Notes under the pieces: generated by a model | Database searches by the model: none | Told to the model about the DNA's origin: nothing | Seen by the model: only the letters and a program-made list of their open reading frames with translations | Virus record (IMG/VR): IMGVR_UViG_3300021475_000011 | Coordinates: 1 to 64,000 of that record | Strand: one strand, 5' to 3' | Length of the DNA stretch: 64,000 bases | DNA from: a virus | Position numbers and translations under genes: made by a program | In this document: positions 48,377-57,456 of the stretch, piece by piece | Position numbering within the stretch: the stretch's first letter is position 1 | Layout of the letters: every line of letters begins with the position of its first letter

Positions 48377-48979
48377 TCAGGCGTTGACGTGCGCGACCTT
48401 CGCGTCGCCGGCGGCGTCGAGGTCGGCCTGCGCAAGCGCCTCGATCACGTCCTCGCGGGTCAGCGCGCCACGGTCGCCCGTGCCGCTGATCTGCGATTCC
48501 TCGATGCCGTGCTCCTCGAGCGCCGCCTTCAGGCCCTCGACGCTCATCTCGGCGTACTTGGCCGCTGCTCCCGCCAAGTGCTGAGTGTTCGTGTCCTGCT
48601 GCACGTCGGGGCGATCGACCCCGCCGGACTGCTCGTGCGGGAGCTGCGCCAGGCCGCTCGCCGGCGCAACGCCGACGGCCGGGTTCGGCGCGCCCGCGCC
48701 ACCATGCGAAGCGACGACCTCGTGCGGGTCGAGGCCCTGTGCGTCGAAGCGCGCAAGCGCCTCACGGTCCAGCGGAGCGGACAGGTCGTCGCCACGGATG
48801 ATCGCCTGCGCGATCTCGTAGTCCGACTTGGCCGCCGGGTTCACGCTCTCCTCGCCCTGCGGCAACACGCACTTGCCGGTGGCGAGCAGGCCGTTGTACG
48901 TCGGGCCGTCCTCGGGGGTGTCAACGACGTGCCCCTTCGGATAGCTCGGGTCGATTCCGGTTCCTACCAACTGCGCCAT
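48377..48979 (-). CDS. head-region protein, unknown function
   Basis: 200 residues. Mostly low-complexity Gly/Ala/Pro/Asp. A helical SAP/LEM-like end (MSVEGLKAALEEHGIEESQI, then LTREDVIEALAQADL) may contact DNA or protein. Between major capsid protein and connector. Confidence 0.6.
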   Translation of the reverse strand: MAQLVGTGIDPSYPKGHVVDTPEDGPTYNGLLATGKCVLPQGEESVNPAAKSDYEIAQAIIRGDDLSAPLDREALARFDAQGLDPHEVVASHGGAGAPNPAVGVAPASGLAQLPHEQSGGVDRPDVQQDTNTQHLAGAAAKYAEMSVEGLKAALEEHGIEESQISGTGDRGALTREDVIEALAQADLDAAGDAKVAHVNA

Positions 48980-49077
48980 CTAAACCAACTCCTTCCGGTC
49001 GTTTCCGATTCAGCGGTGCCCGGCCGCCTGTGAGAGCGCGACCGGGCTACGGCTGTGCTTTCCGTGTGGGCCTCGAC

Positions 49078-50736
49078 CTATTCGGTCTTGATCCCCCTGC
49101 ACACGACGATGCCCGCGCCCGGACGGCGGTGGGCGATGTCGCCGATCAACTCAGCCCTGAAGAGGGTCTGACGGTTCTGGAAGGCGTTGATCCACGTCGT
49201 CCCCGCGTCGGGGGTGTAGGACGCCTCGCTTGAGCTGTCGAGGGTGAGCTCGCGGCTCTCGCCCACGTACAGGTTGTTCATGTCCACCAACGCGACGTAG
49301 GTGGCCGCCGAGCTCGTGCCCCTGGTGAGGTTCGACGGAATCTGCGTGGTCGTGTAGAAGGGAATCTTCCACAACGTCCCTGTGCGCTGGTCGGGGTTGA
49401 CGGTCAACTGCCCGCTCTCCAACAGGTAGCGACCCTCGTTGTCCTTCAAGCCCTCGAGCTGATTGATGAGGATGGGGTTGAAGAACCACGCGAGGCGCGG
49501 CTGCTGAAGGTTGAACGTGCGGTACGTGGCGACGATGTTGCGGGCAATGTCGTCGTCGAAGAACGAACCGTTCGTTGCGATCCCCAGCCGGGTCGTCACA
49601 TCGACGAGCGACCCGTTGTTCAGGATGCCGAGAGGCTGACCACCTTCGCCGGACCCCTGCAAGAAGCCGAGGTCCATACCCAGCGCCATGATGAGCACGA
49701 GGTCTTCACGGATGATCCGCTCTGCGTCCTCGAGGCCCACGCGCGATGTGTCACGCAAGAGCTGGTTGGACGCCGGCACCAACGCGGTGAGGCTGTGCGG
49801 CGAGAGCAGCGGCGTGTCGATGAAGCTCTCCTGCGAGGGCGGAGTCGCCGCGTTCTCCGTGCCCCAGTACACCGTGCCTGCGGCCGACAGGGCGACGCTG
49901 TGCAGCGACTTCCCGATCGGGATTGTGCGCGGGCCCGCGGCCATGACCACGGTCGCCGGGCGGAGCAGCGACAGAACGTCGCTCATCCACTCGGGCGGCA
50001 CGAGGAACCCACCGCTCGCGTCGGTGCTCTCGGCGAGCGCCTTCAGCTCGAAGTCGCGGGCCATCCCGCGCTTCATGCGGTCGATCGCGCCCATGAACAG
50101 CGCGAAGCTCTTGCTCTCCATGAACTCCTTGACGCCCTTGTCCACGCCACCGCGCAGCGTCTCGCGGTTCTGGACGGTCAGGCCCTTGCCCTGCTCGAGC
50201 TGCGCGGCGAAGTCCTCCGACGCGCCGGGGAAGACGAGCCGCGACGGTGAGCGCACGTCCTTCAGGACGGCGGCCACAGCCTCGGACATCGGCTGACCCT
50301 GCATCGCCTTCTCGACCTCCTGCCGCATCATCGTCGCCATCGCCTCCTGCTGAGCGACCTGCGCGGCCTTCGTCTGCTCGACGACGCCGGCAGCGACCAC
50401 GGCCATCGACTCACGCATCGAGTGGTCGGCCAGGGTCTTGCGGAGACGCTGAAGCTCCTGCTCCGGTGTCTCGTTCTCGGGGATCGCCGGCGCGGACTTC
50501 GCCGCCTCGGCGGCTGCGACGGCGGGGTCGGTGGCGCCCGGCGCGGCGGCCTGCCCGACGGCTGCCGCTGCTGCGGCGGCGTCGGCGCTCATCTGAGCGA
50601 CTGCCTCGGGGGTCGTCCCCGACTTGGCGAGCTGGTCCCTGATCTGCTCGAGGACCGCCGTGGCGTCCTCGCCCATCGTCGGGAGGCCGCCGTGGAGCCG
50701 AATGTGCTCCGAGTACGTCATCGGTCGGCGCTTCAT
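49078..50736 (-). CDS. HK97-fold major capsid protein
   Basis: 552 residues. The N-terminal 210 residues are helical, Ala/Gln-rich (delta-domain or scaffold). The mature shell part begins near FLVPPEWMSDVLSLLRPATV and includes SFIDTPLLSPHSLTALVPAS, the E-loop/P-domain pattern, and WINAFQNRQTLFRAELIGDI near the C-terminus. The delta domain is expected to be cut off by the prohead protease encoded upstream at 52.0-53.3 kb. Confidence 0.9.
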   Translation of the reverse strand: MKRRPMTYSEHIRLHGGLPTMGEDATAVLEQIRDQLAKSGTTPEAVAQMSADAAAAAAAVGQAAAPGATDPAVAAAEAAKSAPAIPENETPEQELQRLRKTLADHSMRESMAVVAAGVVEQTKAAQVAQQEAMATMMRQEVEKAMQGQPMSEAVAAVLKDVRSPSRLVFPGASEDFAAQLEQGKGLTVQNRETLRGGVDKGVKEFMESKSFALFMGAIDRMKRGMARDFELKALAESTDASGGFLVPPEWMSDVLSLLRPATVVMAAGPRTIPIGKSLHSVALSAAGTVYWGTENAATPPSQESFIDTPLLSPHSLTALVPASNQLLRDTSRVGLEDAERIIREDLVLIMALGMDLGFLQGSGEGGQPLGILNNGSLVDVTTRLGIATNGSFFDDDIARNIVATYRTFNLQQPRLAWFFNPILINQLEGLKDNEGRYLLESGQLTVNPDQRTGTLWKIPFYTTTQIPSNLTRGTSSAATYVALVDMNNLYVGESRELTLDSSSEASYTPDAGTTWINAFQNRQTLFRAELIGDIAHRRPGAGIVVCRGIKTE

Positions 50737-51052
50737 TGAGTCCTCCAGTTATCGGCATGGGTGAACAGCCGACCCCTGGATGACCTCAATGGGAGCTTGC
50801 CGTGCGCAGTACGGTGGCCGCGCGCAGTAGCTCAGGCCGAGTCGCTTCTTGTGCGTCGCAGATTACCACCGGCCCGGACGGAACCGACGAGTCGTTTCAC
50901 CGTCGCGTAAAACGTGAAACATCGCCGGCGGCGACCGGGGCGGCTGTTAGCTTGCGCGCGTCAAGCGGCGGGCGCCGTGCTCGCCTCGAAGTGCAGCCGC
51001 AGGTCGAAGCTCGAAGGGCATCCTCCGCGCGCCGCACAGAATGGAGGAAGTC
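50737..51052. other. 316-bp gap upstream of the capsid and cold-shock genes
   Basis: No minus-strand gene. It carries the inverted repeat at 50894-50920 and, on the plus strand, the leader and probable promoter of the cold-shock gene. For the minus strand it is the spacer before the capsid gene; no strong promoter pair seen. Confidence 0.6.
50894..50920. promoter_or_regulatory. inverted repeat upstream of the cold-shock gene
   Basis: Perfect GTTTCAC-N13-GTGAAAC dyad about 130 bp upstream of the csp ATG. It could be an operator or a leader hairpin. It resembles GTTTCC/GGAAAC dyads elsewhere in this window. Confidence 0.45.
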
Positions 51053-51256
51053 ATGCCCACGGGCAAGGTCAAGTGGTTCAGCGACGAGAAGGGCTTTGGG
51101 TTCATCACGCCCGACGACGGCGGGAAGGACTTGTTCGTCCACCACAGCGGCATCAACGCCGAGGGCCACCGCACGCTGAACGAGGGCGCGGCCGTCAGCT
51201 TCGACTCGGAGCAGGGCGCGAAGGGTCCGAAGGCCGTCAACGTGGTGGCGCTCTAG
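51053..51256 (+). CDS. csp: cold-shock domain protein
   Basis: 67 residues from ATG 51053 (GGAGG ribosome site). Near-canonical CspA fold: [20 protein letters not shown] contains RNP1 (KGFGFI), and [10 protein letters not shown] contains RNP2. It binds single-stranded RNA/DNA and melts secondary structure. It is the only plus-strand gene inside the structural region, so it is an independently expressed moron-like insertion. It ends near a shared hairpin. Confidence 0.95.
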   Translation: MPTGKVKWFSDEKGFGFITPDDGGKDLFVHHSGINAEGHRTLNEGAAVSFDSEQGAKGPKAVNVVAL

Positions 51257-51273
51257 CCACCTGCTCCACGGCG

Positions 51274-51306
51274 CCTCACACGCTCGTCCAGCGCCCGCGT
51301 GTGAGG
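51274..51306. terminator. hairpin between convergent csp and DUF6527-like gene
   Basis: Perfect 10-bp stem CCTCACACGC/GCGTGTGAGG with a 13-base loop. It lies after the csp stop and overlaps the 3' end of the minus-strand gene, so it could serve the csp transcript. Confidence 0.5.
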
Positions 51307-51530
51307 TAGCCGTGGTAGCCGCCCGGCGATGTGTCGTGGATCGACGGGCTGACGGTCAGGCTGCCGTCCCACTCCTCCACGAACGTCCAGCGCTCATCGA
51401 GGCGCCCGAACACGCCGGTCGGCAGCGCGACCCACAGCGCCTTCCCGCCGGCGGCGAGCATGTAGTCGCCCGGCTCGAACGCGCCGAAGTGATCTGAGAG
51501 CTTGCCGTCGGGTAGCCGACGGCCCTGCAC
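51276..51530 (-). CDS. DUF6527-like small protein
   Basis: 84 residues. The C-terminal half (EEWDGSLTVSPSIHDTSPGG, YHGYLTRGRW) resembles DUF6527-type phage proteins with an S-P-S-I and terminal G-x-W pattern. The usual cysteine pair is missing. Function unknown. Confidence 0.55.
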   Translation of the reverse strand: MQGRRLPDGKLSDHFGAFEPGDYMLAAGGKALWVALPTGVFGRLDERWTFVEEWDGSLTVSPSIHDTSPGGYHGYLTRGRWTSV

Positions 51531-51536
51531 AGCCCG

Positions 51537-51737
51537 CTAGGAGACGCAGACGTGGACTGTGCGGTGCGCGAACGTGCGCCCGCGCCATTGCCACCACTTG
51601 CCGCGCACGATGTCCGTGTGGTCGTCTGAGCGGAAGTGGTTGCCGTGACCGCCGGCGGCGATGTCGGACTCCTTCACGCTCTGGCCGTGCGTCGAGGTCA
51701 TGGGCACGGGGATGATGAGGCTCAGCAGGTAGCGCAT
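51537..51737 (-). CDS. small protein with hydrophobic N-terminus
   Basis: 66 residues from ATG 51737, preceded by AAGGAG. MRYLLSLIIPVPMTSTHGQS may be a short membrane or signal segment. The rest is His/Trp-rich. Six bases upstream of the DUF6527-like gene. Confidence 0.55.
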   Translation of the reverse strand: MRYLLSLIIPVPMTSTHGQSVKESDIAAGGHGNHFRSDDHTDIVRGKWWQWRGRTFAHRTVHVCVS

Positions 51738-51750
51738 GGCGATGGCTCCT

Positions 51751-52041
51751 TCAGGTTCGCAGGATGTCAACGGTGGATGTGTCGGTGCCGCCAGTGATGG
51801 CGAACAGACGGGCCCGCGGTGACACGACGATCGTCAGCGGCGGGTCTTCGGGCTTCAGCAGGAACCCCGTCGAGCTCGTCACGGACCCGTTGCCGATGTA
51901 GACGTTCTTGGACCCCGTGTTGCGGAGCACCGCGCGGCTGCCGCCCATCGGGCCGTCTTCGACGACGAGCTCCGTGGCAGCGTTCGTGACGGCGATCTGC
52001 GCCGAGCCGATGAGCGGGAGAACGGTGGGAGCTTCAGGCAT
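51751..52041 (-). CDS. probable virion decoration protein
   Basis: 96 residues, all-beta (LVVEDGPMGGSRAVLRNTGS, KNVYIGNGSV, PPLTIVVSPRARLFAITGGT). Such compact beta proteins encoded next to the prohead protease are often capsid stabilisers or minor structural proteins. Family not recognised. Confidence 0.6.
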   Translation of the reverse strand: MPEAPTVLPLIGSAQIAVTNAATELVVEDGPMGGSRAVLRNTGSKNVYIGNGSVTSSTGFLLKPEDPPLTIVVSPRARLFAITGGTDTSTVDILRT

Positions 52042-52045
52042 GACC

Positions 52046-53347
52046 TCAGCCTATCGGAGCGGTCGCGGTGGCGGGCGGGAGCGCTGCCTGCTCGATGATC
52101 GTGCTGTGGCTCTCGCCATCGCCGGCGCTCGCGGGCGCATCGGGGAGCTGGTCGAGGATCGACTTCAACGTCGCCTGCGCCTGCGCCACCTGCTCCATCG
52201 CGTCGCGGATCGTCTTCTCGTTCGACTTCGAGAGGACCCGTCCGGCCTTCATCACGACCTGCGCGCCCTTGGCCTTGCTCATGGCCGTGGTCACGGCCTC
52301 CAAGCGCGCGAGCGGCGACTGCACAGCCTTCGCGCGCTCGAACTCGTCGAAGTCCGGGGCTTCCGCGCCAGCGGCCTTGTAGACGGCGGCCAGCATCCGG
52401 TAGCGCTCCTCGAGGTCGGGCTTCTTCATCCCGACGAGCTCGGGGTCGCTCAGCTCGGCGATCCCCGTCACCTGCTCCATCTGCTCGATGACCGAAGGCG
52501 TCAGGTGGGCCTTCACCACGTCGAGGCCCTTGATCGCCTTCACGGCCACGGTGAAGATGCTCGTCTCGTTCGCGGGGATCGACACGACGCTTATCTCGCA
52601 CAGTTCGACCTTGACGATGACGGGCGACTCAAGGTCCGAGTCCCACATCAGCGTCATGTAGCCGCCGATCGAGAACGTGCGGACGATGCCCTGCGCCATC
52701 TTGTTGTACGCCAGGTGCAGCCACGCCGGCTCGTTTTCAGCGGGCTTCGGGATGACCGCTTCGATGTAGAGGCCGGTGTCGTCCGTCTCCGCCTTCGTGA
52801 CGCTGCCGAACGGGCAGTCCTGATCGTGCTGCCACAGCATGATCGGGTTGTTCTTCAGGTACGCTTCGAGCGACCCGTCGAAGGCTTCGGGATGGATGCA
52901 CTCCCCGTCGCGGTCGATGCCCCACGTCGAGGCATAGCCGCTGATTACGAGGTCGCCCTTGCTCGGGCTGAGCTGCTTTGTGAACGGCACATCGACGCGG
53001 AACTCCTTGCGTTCCGTGCGCTTGCCGTCCGGCACCGGCGCCGTCTTCACGCTGTCCGGCGGGTCGGTCCCGATGTCGTGGTAGGCCGAGCGGAGCTTGC
53101 CCTTCGCCGCGTTGATCGCGGTGTCGCAGGCATCCGTCACGCTCGACAGGCGCCCGGCCGCGGCGGCGACGCCTTTGCTGTTGATGTCGCCGTTCGGTTC
53201 CTTGAACGGCAGCGAGCAGCGCTCCTTCGGCGGCTTGTCCTCCCACTCGGTCGAGCAATTCTTACGATCGAGGGCGCACGCTGCCTCCCACTCTGCGTCG
53301 GTGTAACGGCTGGCCGAGCCGTCCCACGCTGTATCGACGACAGTCAC
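52046..53347 (-). CDS. prohead protease (HK97 type) with scaffold-like tail
   Basis: 433 residues. The N-terminal 100 residues carry an extra domain (ASRYTDAEWEAACALDRKNC, NSKGVAAAAGRLSSVTDACD) seen in some prophage proteases. The protease core is LVISGYASTWGIDRDGECIH, then NNPIMLWQHDQDCPFG (catalytic His about 170) and IVRTFSIGGYM (Ser about 227). The C-terminal 150 residues are helical, scaffold-like. It cleaves the capsid delta domain during maturation. Confidence 0.88.
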   Translation of the reverse strand: MTVVDTAWDGSASRYTDAEWEAACALDRKNCSTEWEDKPPKERCSLPFKEPNGDINSKGVAAAAGRLSSVTDACDTAINAAKGKLRSAYHDIGTDPPDSVKTAPVPDGKRTERKEFRVDVPFTKQLSPSKGDLVISGYASTWGIDRDGECIHPEAFDGSLEAYLKNNPIMLWQHDQDCPFGSVTKAETDDTGLYIEAVIPKPAENEPAWLHLAYNKMAQGIVRTFSIGGYMTLMWDSDLESPVIVKVELCEISVVSIPANETSIFTVAVKAIKGLDVVKAHLTPSVIEQMEQVTGIAELSDPELVGMKKPDLEERYRMLAAVYKAAGAEAPDFDEFERAKAVQSPLARLEAVTTAMSKAKGAQVVMKAGRVLSKSNEKTIRDAMEQVAQAQATLKSILDQLPDAPASAGDGESHSTIIEQAALPPATATAPIG

Positions 53348-53384
53348 GGCCGCGACCTTACACCCTCGGCGCGACGGATGGCGC

Positions 53385-54137
53385 TCAGCACAGCACTTCC
53401 AGTCCGAGCGCTTCTATGCAGACGCCGAGCGGGCCGTGTTTCTTCGGGGGTTCCGCTGGCGGCGCTGGCGTCGTCGTCGTCGGCGTGGTGCTGGTCACGG
53501 TCGGCGGTTCCACGAGCGGGGGCGCCGAGCTCGTGGTCGCCGGTGGCGGCGCGGCTGGCGTGATGCTCGCCGGCGTCGTAGTGGTGACGGTCGTGGCCGG
53601 CGTCGTCGTCGTGGACGGTGCGGTTTTTCCCGCAGGGCCTCGGCTGCCTGCCGGGCCTCGCGCGCCACGATGCCCTGCCGTCGGCGGCGTCGCTTCGCGT
53701 TCGATGCGCGGCGTGGCGTTCGGCGGCTCAGACTGGCCGCCGTGTTCGAGCTGATGCAGCAGCGTCTTCGGCGACGGTCCACGGTCAGCCTTCGGGATCG
53801 TGGGCTCGGGGATCGCCAGGCACGTTTCGCTCGACGGGATGCTGAGCACGAGCAGAAGGGCACGTTCGAGGATCACCGCGCGCTGCGGGTCGTGTTCAGC
53901 GCCGGCTTCCCTGCGCGCCTTCAGCGCCGGCAGCCCGGTCGTCAGGTCGTACTTCTTCAGCTTGCACAGGATGTCGAGGCCGACCTTCACACCCGACGCC
54001 TGTTCGCTGAGCCGCGTCTTGTTCGATTCGGCCAGCCCTTCGGTGCGGATCACGGTCAGGATCAGCACGACGATCACGACCGCGCCGACGCCCGCCATCA
54101 GGCCGAGCACAGCAGCGAACAGGCGAGCGTGCTTCAT
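53385..54137 (-). CDS. membrane protein with collagen-like and Thr/Pro-rich stalk
   Basis: 250 residues. N-terminal transmembrane helix (FAAVLGLMAGVGAVVIVVLI), then a helical ectodomain. A short collagen-like run of Gly-x-x triplets (GARGPAGSRGPAGK) follows, then about 60 residues of Thr/Pro/Ala. It ends in a small Cys-containing segment. Probably membrane- or virion-surface exposed. The ATG overlaps the preceding stop (TGATG). Function unknown. Confidence 0.65.
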   Translation of the reverse strand: MKHARLFAAVLGLMAGVGAVVIVVLILTVIRTEGLAESNKTRLSEQASGVKVGLDILCKLKKYDLTTGLPALKARREAGAEHDPQRAVILERALLLVLSIPSSETCLAIPEPTIPKADRGPSPKTLLHQLEHGGQSEPPNATPRIEREATPPTAGHRGARGPAGSRGPAGKTAPSTTTTPATTVTTTTPASITPAAPPPATTSSAPPLVEPPTVTSTTPTTTTPAPPAEPPKKHGPLGVCIEALGLEVLC

Positions 54138-54451
54138 CAGTGGCCGCCCGTCACGATGGCCGTCACGATCGCCGTCACGATGCCGCCCGTCACAGCGCTG
54201 ATGATGCCCACCTTGATCGCGGCGGCGCGCGCCTGCGCTTCTTCGATGGGCTTGCCGACGGCCTTGGCGATGTCCTTGCGCAGCCCCTCGACGCTGCGGC
54301 CGTGGGTAGCCAGATCACCGCTCAGCGACTCCATGCGCTCGCCGAGCACGCCGACCTGATCGACGACAGGGATCATGCGCTCGACCTGACGCTGCAAGTC
54401 GTCGAGCCGGTCGTCGTTCCACCGCGCGCGGTCACGATCAACGACCGCCAT
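54137..54451 (-). CDS. coiled-coil membrane-anchored protein
   Basis: 104 residues from ATG 54451. A helical coiled coil (DDRLDDLQRQVERMIPVVDQ) is followed by a C-terminal hydrophobic anchor (IISAVTGGIVTAIVTAIVTG). Built like small haemolysin-XhlA or holin-associated proteins, but encoded between portal and protease. Confidence 0.65.
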   Translation of the reverse strand: MAVVDRDRARWNDDRLDDLQRQVERMIPVVDQVGVLGERMESLSGDLATHGRSVEGLRKDIAKAVGKPIEEAQARAAAIKVGIISAVTGGIVTAIVTAIVTGGH

Positions 54452-54474
54452 AGGACACACCCATGTCCATGCTC

Positions 54475-57093
54475 TTACCCGCCACCTTCGACGGCTTCAC
54501 CCATGCTGCCGTCGCTCGTGACCGGCGCGAACGACCTCACACAGTTGGGGTGCGCCACGGGTTCTAGTTCGGCCTGCTCCATGCTCCACGTCGAGCCGTT
54601 GGCCGCTGCACACTCCTCGTCCGTCTCACCGTCGAGCACGTAGACCTGACTCAGCCCGGCTTCGCGGTACGCCGCCGTGGTGGCGCCGTTGAAGATGAAA
54701 GCGCTCTCTGTCCGCGCGATCGTCTCAGCTCGAGCATCGCTCGCGCCGAAGACGCCCTGCACACCGGGGAAGTTCTCCTTCGGGACTCCCTGCGCGATCT
54801 GCCGCACGCTGTAGCCACGTTCAGCGGCCACGCTCAGGATTTCGCCGAGCGCCGAGCGCGTGGTGTCGTTGATGCGCGTCACCTTCGCCGCGATCTGCTG
54901 GCGCTGGCGCTGCACGTAGGGGTTCGCCTCTTCCCACTTCGAGTCGGTCCCGACGATGCCGGCGGGCACGCTGATCGCCTGCTGGCCGAACGTGTCGATC
55001 GCGGGCAGGTACAGGTCGTGGAGAAGCTGATCCTCTTGTTCGGTGGGGAACAGCGATTCGTCGCTGATGTCCTTCCGGCTGAGCAGCCCGGTCGGTGTGC
55101 CGTGCGCGGTCTTCGTCGGCCCGTAAGCGCCGAGCCGCGCGAGGATGCGCGCCTGCTGCCCGTCGAGGTACGCCTTGAACAGCGGCTTCAGGAGGTCAAC
55201 GCCCTTCTGGATCGTCGCGGGGTGAGCGTCGAAAAGCTGCTGCACATGACGGTGCTCGACGTTCGGCGGCAAGCTGCTGGCCGCGGGCATCGTCAGGTTC
55301 TCCATCGGGCCAGAGCCAGCACCCACAACGCCCTTCATCACCGCGTCGTCGCTGGCCTTCAGCACGGACATGACGCCGGCCGCGAGCTTCACGGGCGGCA
55401 GCGTCGCGCCAGGTGGCGGCGGGAGCTCGCCCACGATGCGGCGGAGCTGCGCGACCTCGGCGTTCACGCGCTCCTCCTGCGCCGCCTTGACGTAGGGCTG
55501 CCAAACCTCGGGCAGCGCGGCGGCCTTGTCGGCATCGGGCGAGCCAAGCAGCTCCGCGATCGTCTCGCGCATCACGAGCTCGGCCGACTTCTTGCCGCCC
55601 GTTTCTTCGCCGGCGGGCTCGCTCGGCGCGCCGTTCGGCGGCTCGTCGTCGCTCGCACCGCGGGGCTGATCCTCGTCGCCCGGTTCGTCCTCGTTGCCCT
55701 CGCTGCCTTCCTCGTCGTCGCCGCTGCCAATCGTGGTGATCGTGTCGTCCTCGTCGTCTTCCTCGCCTTCGGGGTCTTCGAGCGTGGTGTCCGGCCCGAG
55801 CTGCACGGTTTTCGCCTCCCACAGCTTGCGGGCGAAGATGACCTTGTTCAAGATCAGCGGCTCGTTCGCCCACTCCTCGTCAACTTCCGGTAGGCCCTGC
55901 ATGTCGAGCATCTGATTGATCGTCGTGCCGGTGCCGGCGCTCTTGGCAGCCCGTTCGATCTTGACGCTGTGAGGCTCGGCGTAGGCCACGTCCACGTCGA
56001 ACGCGATGTCGCCCCACCGCGAGGTCAGTTCGAGCGTCATCATCTGCTCGAAGTCCTTGACGCGGGGGTCCATCGTCTTGTCCGCGAACGTGAATTGCGC
56101 CTCTTCCATCTTGTAGTTCGCGTTTTCCATCGTGCCGCCCAGCAGCGGGTCAGGCACGCCGAAGCCCTTGAGGATGCGGTCCTTGCTCAGCCCGGCCAGC
56201 TCCACGACGCCGGCGGCGGCGGGCGCCTGTGTGATCGGCTTGTAGTCCATCGCCTTCTCCGCGAGCAGCACCTTGAAGGCGTTGGCCGCGCCGCCGTACT
56301 CGCTGTTGAACTGATCTTGCAGCCGCTCGAAAACGTGGTCCGGCATGTTCGAGTCGATCGTGAGCACGCCGCCGATCCGCGCGCCGTTCTGGAAGAAGCC
56401 GATCACATGGTCCTGCACGCCAATCTCCAAATCCATCTCTCGGATCAGCGCCTCAACGGTCCCCATCCCGTAGATCGGGTCGAGCGGGTTGTCAGTTCGG
56501 AAGTGGATTATTTCGTCGAGCGTGTAGGGGATTCGCTTGCCCTGAATCTCGTACACGTAGCCCTTCTTCACGCCGCTGTTGTCGGTCACGATCCGCACGC
56601 GCTCGGGCTGCAAGCGGTAGAGCCGCTGCGGCTGGCCGAGCAGGTTCATCCCGTCCTCGTACCAATAGCTATTGCCGACGAGCTCAAGGTCGGTCTGCAT
56701 CGCCCGCGCCATGCGCGCGTAGGTCTGCGACTCGTTCGGGAACCTGACCACTTGCAGCAGGTCCGCCGGGACCTTCTTCTCGTCGATCGGCTCGTCGGTC
56801 AGGCTGTTGACGAACTGATGCGGGTAGCGGCTCAGGCTGTTGGCTATCAGCTTCGTGCAGGCGTACACCCACGTCACGCTGTTGCCCTGCCCGCCGTAGG
56901 TCTGCTCGGCGCGCAGCGACCGTTGCAGCCGGTTATACATCGAGCCGAACAGGCCGCTCGGGTTCGACCATCCGATCTGCGAGTAAGGCGCGCCCTGGTA
57001 AGGCGTCACCTGCTTGGACAGTTCCTCGTTCGTCAGAGCACCGATGCCGGCCTTCGGGTTATCGCCCGTCGAAAGTCGGACAAGTCCCCTCAT
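54475..57093 (-). CDS. portal protein fused to MuF-like head morphogenesis domain
   Basis: 872 residues, about twice a usual HK97 portal. About 35-415 is the portal (SVTWVYACTKLIANSLSRYP, VGNSYWYEDGMNLLGQPQRL, RTDNPLDPIYGMGTVEALIR). About 430-495 is an extremely acidic linker. About 660-860 is a Mu F/SPP1 gp7-like domain (SVRQIAQGV, ASDARAETIARTESAFIFNG, then VLDGETDEECAAANGSTWSM and HPNCVR). In most phages these are separate genes. The single ORF has no frame break. Confidence 0.9.
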   Translation of the reverse strand: MRGLVRLSTGDNPKAGIGALTNEELSKQVTPYQGAPYSQIGWSNPSGLFGSMYNRLQRSLRAEQTYGGQGNSVTWVYACTKLIANSLSRYPHQFVNSLTDEPIDEKKVPADLLQVVRFPNESQTYARMARAMQTDLELVGNSYWYEDGMNLLGQPQRLYRLQPERVRIVTDNSGVKKGYVYEIQGKRIPYTLDEIIHFRTDNPLDPIYGMGTVEALIREMDLEIGVQDHVIGFFQNGARIGGVLTIDSNMPDHVFERLQDQFNSEYGGAANAFKVLLAEKAMDYKPITQAPAAAGVVELAGLSKDRILKGFGVPDPLLGGTMENANYKMEEAQFTFADKTMDPRVKDFEQMMTLELTSRWGDIAFDVDVAYAEPHSVKIERAAKSAGTGTTINQMLDMQGLPEVDEEWANEPLILNKVIFARKLWEAKTVQLGPDTTLEDPEGEEDDEDDTITTIGSGDDEEGSEGNEDEPGDEDQPRGASDDEPPNGAPSEPAGEETGGKKSAELVMRETIAELLGSPDADKAAALPEVWQPYVKAAQEERVNAEVAQLRRIVGELPPPPGATLPPVKLAAGVMSVLKASDDAVMKGVVGAGSGPMENLTMPAASSLPPNVEHRHVQQLFDAHPATIQKGVDLLKPLFKAYLDGQQARILARLGAYGPTKTAHGTPTGLLSRKDISDESLFPTEQEDQLLHDLYLPAIDTFGQQAISVPAGIVGTDSKWEEANPYVQRQRQQIAAKVTRINDTTRSALGEILSVAAERGYSVRQIAQGVPKENFPGVQGVFGASDARAETIARTESAFIFNGATTAAYREAGLSQVYVLDGETDEECAAANGSTWSMEQAELEPVAHPNCVRSFAPVTSDGSMGEAVEGGG

Positions 57094-57125
57094 CAGCCCT
57101 GCCAGCTCCGCGCGCGCACGCCTGC

Positions 57126-57154
57126 ATCGTAGGGTGTCGAGCGGCCATTTTCAC
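57126..57154 (-). promoter_or_regulatory. probable late promoter of the head operon
   Basis: Minus strand: GTGAAA (57149-57154), 17-bp spacer, TACGAT (57126-57131), about 32 bases ahead of the portal ATG. No copy of the palindromic operator is present, unlike the small-gene promoters. Confidence 0.5.
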
Positions 57155-57195
57155 CGCGCCGACACAGGGCCTTGCGACTTGTCCGGCGTGTACGC

Positions 57196-57456
57196 TCAGC
57201 CCGTCGTGGGCGGCTTGCCGAGCTGCACGTCCGTCGTCCTGATTGACACCGGCGGGTGCGAGCCGCCCCACACGATCAGCTCGACGTTCTCGCCGGCGGC
57301 TATCGCCGCGCGCTCCTCGTCGCTCGGCTCCCATGTCGAGCAGATCACAGGCTGCCCGCCCTCCGCTTCCTTCACCGCGAACCACAGGTCGTTGTCCTCG
57401 TTGCCGCCCGGCAGGCGTAGGACGTTCTGCGACTCGTGCGTGCGGCGCGGCTTCAC
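57196..57456 (-). CDS. small protein, unknown function
   Basis: 86 residues from a GTG overlapping the preceding stop (GTGA). Compact alpha/beta pattern (DLWFAVKEAEGGQPVICSTW). Last of the right-hand small-gene group before the portal. Confidence 0.6.
   Translation of the reverse strand: MKPRRTHESQNVLRLPGGNEDNDLWFAVKEAEGGQPVICSTWEPSDEERAAIAAGENVELIVWGGSHPPVSIRTTDVQLGKPPTTG

Noticed and set aside
48910-48926. TGTCAACGACGTG as an operator
   Set aside because: Inside the coding frame of the head-region gene with no right half-site and no nearby start.
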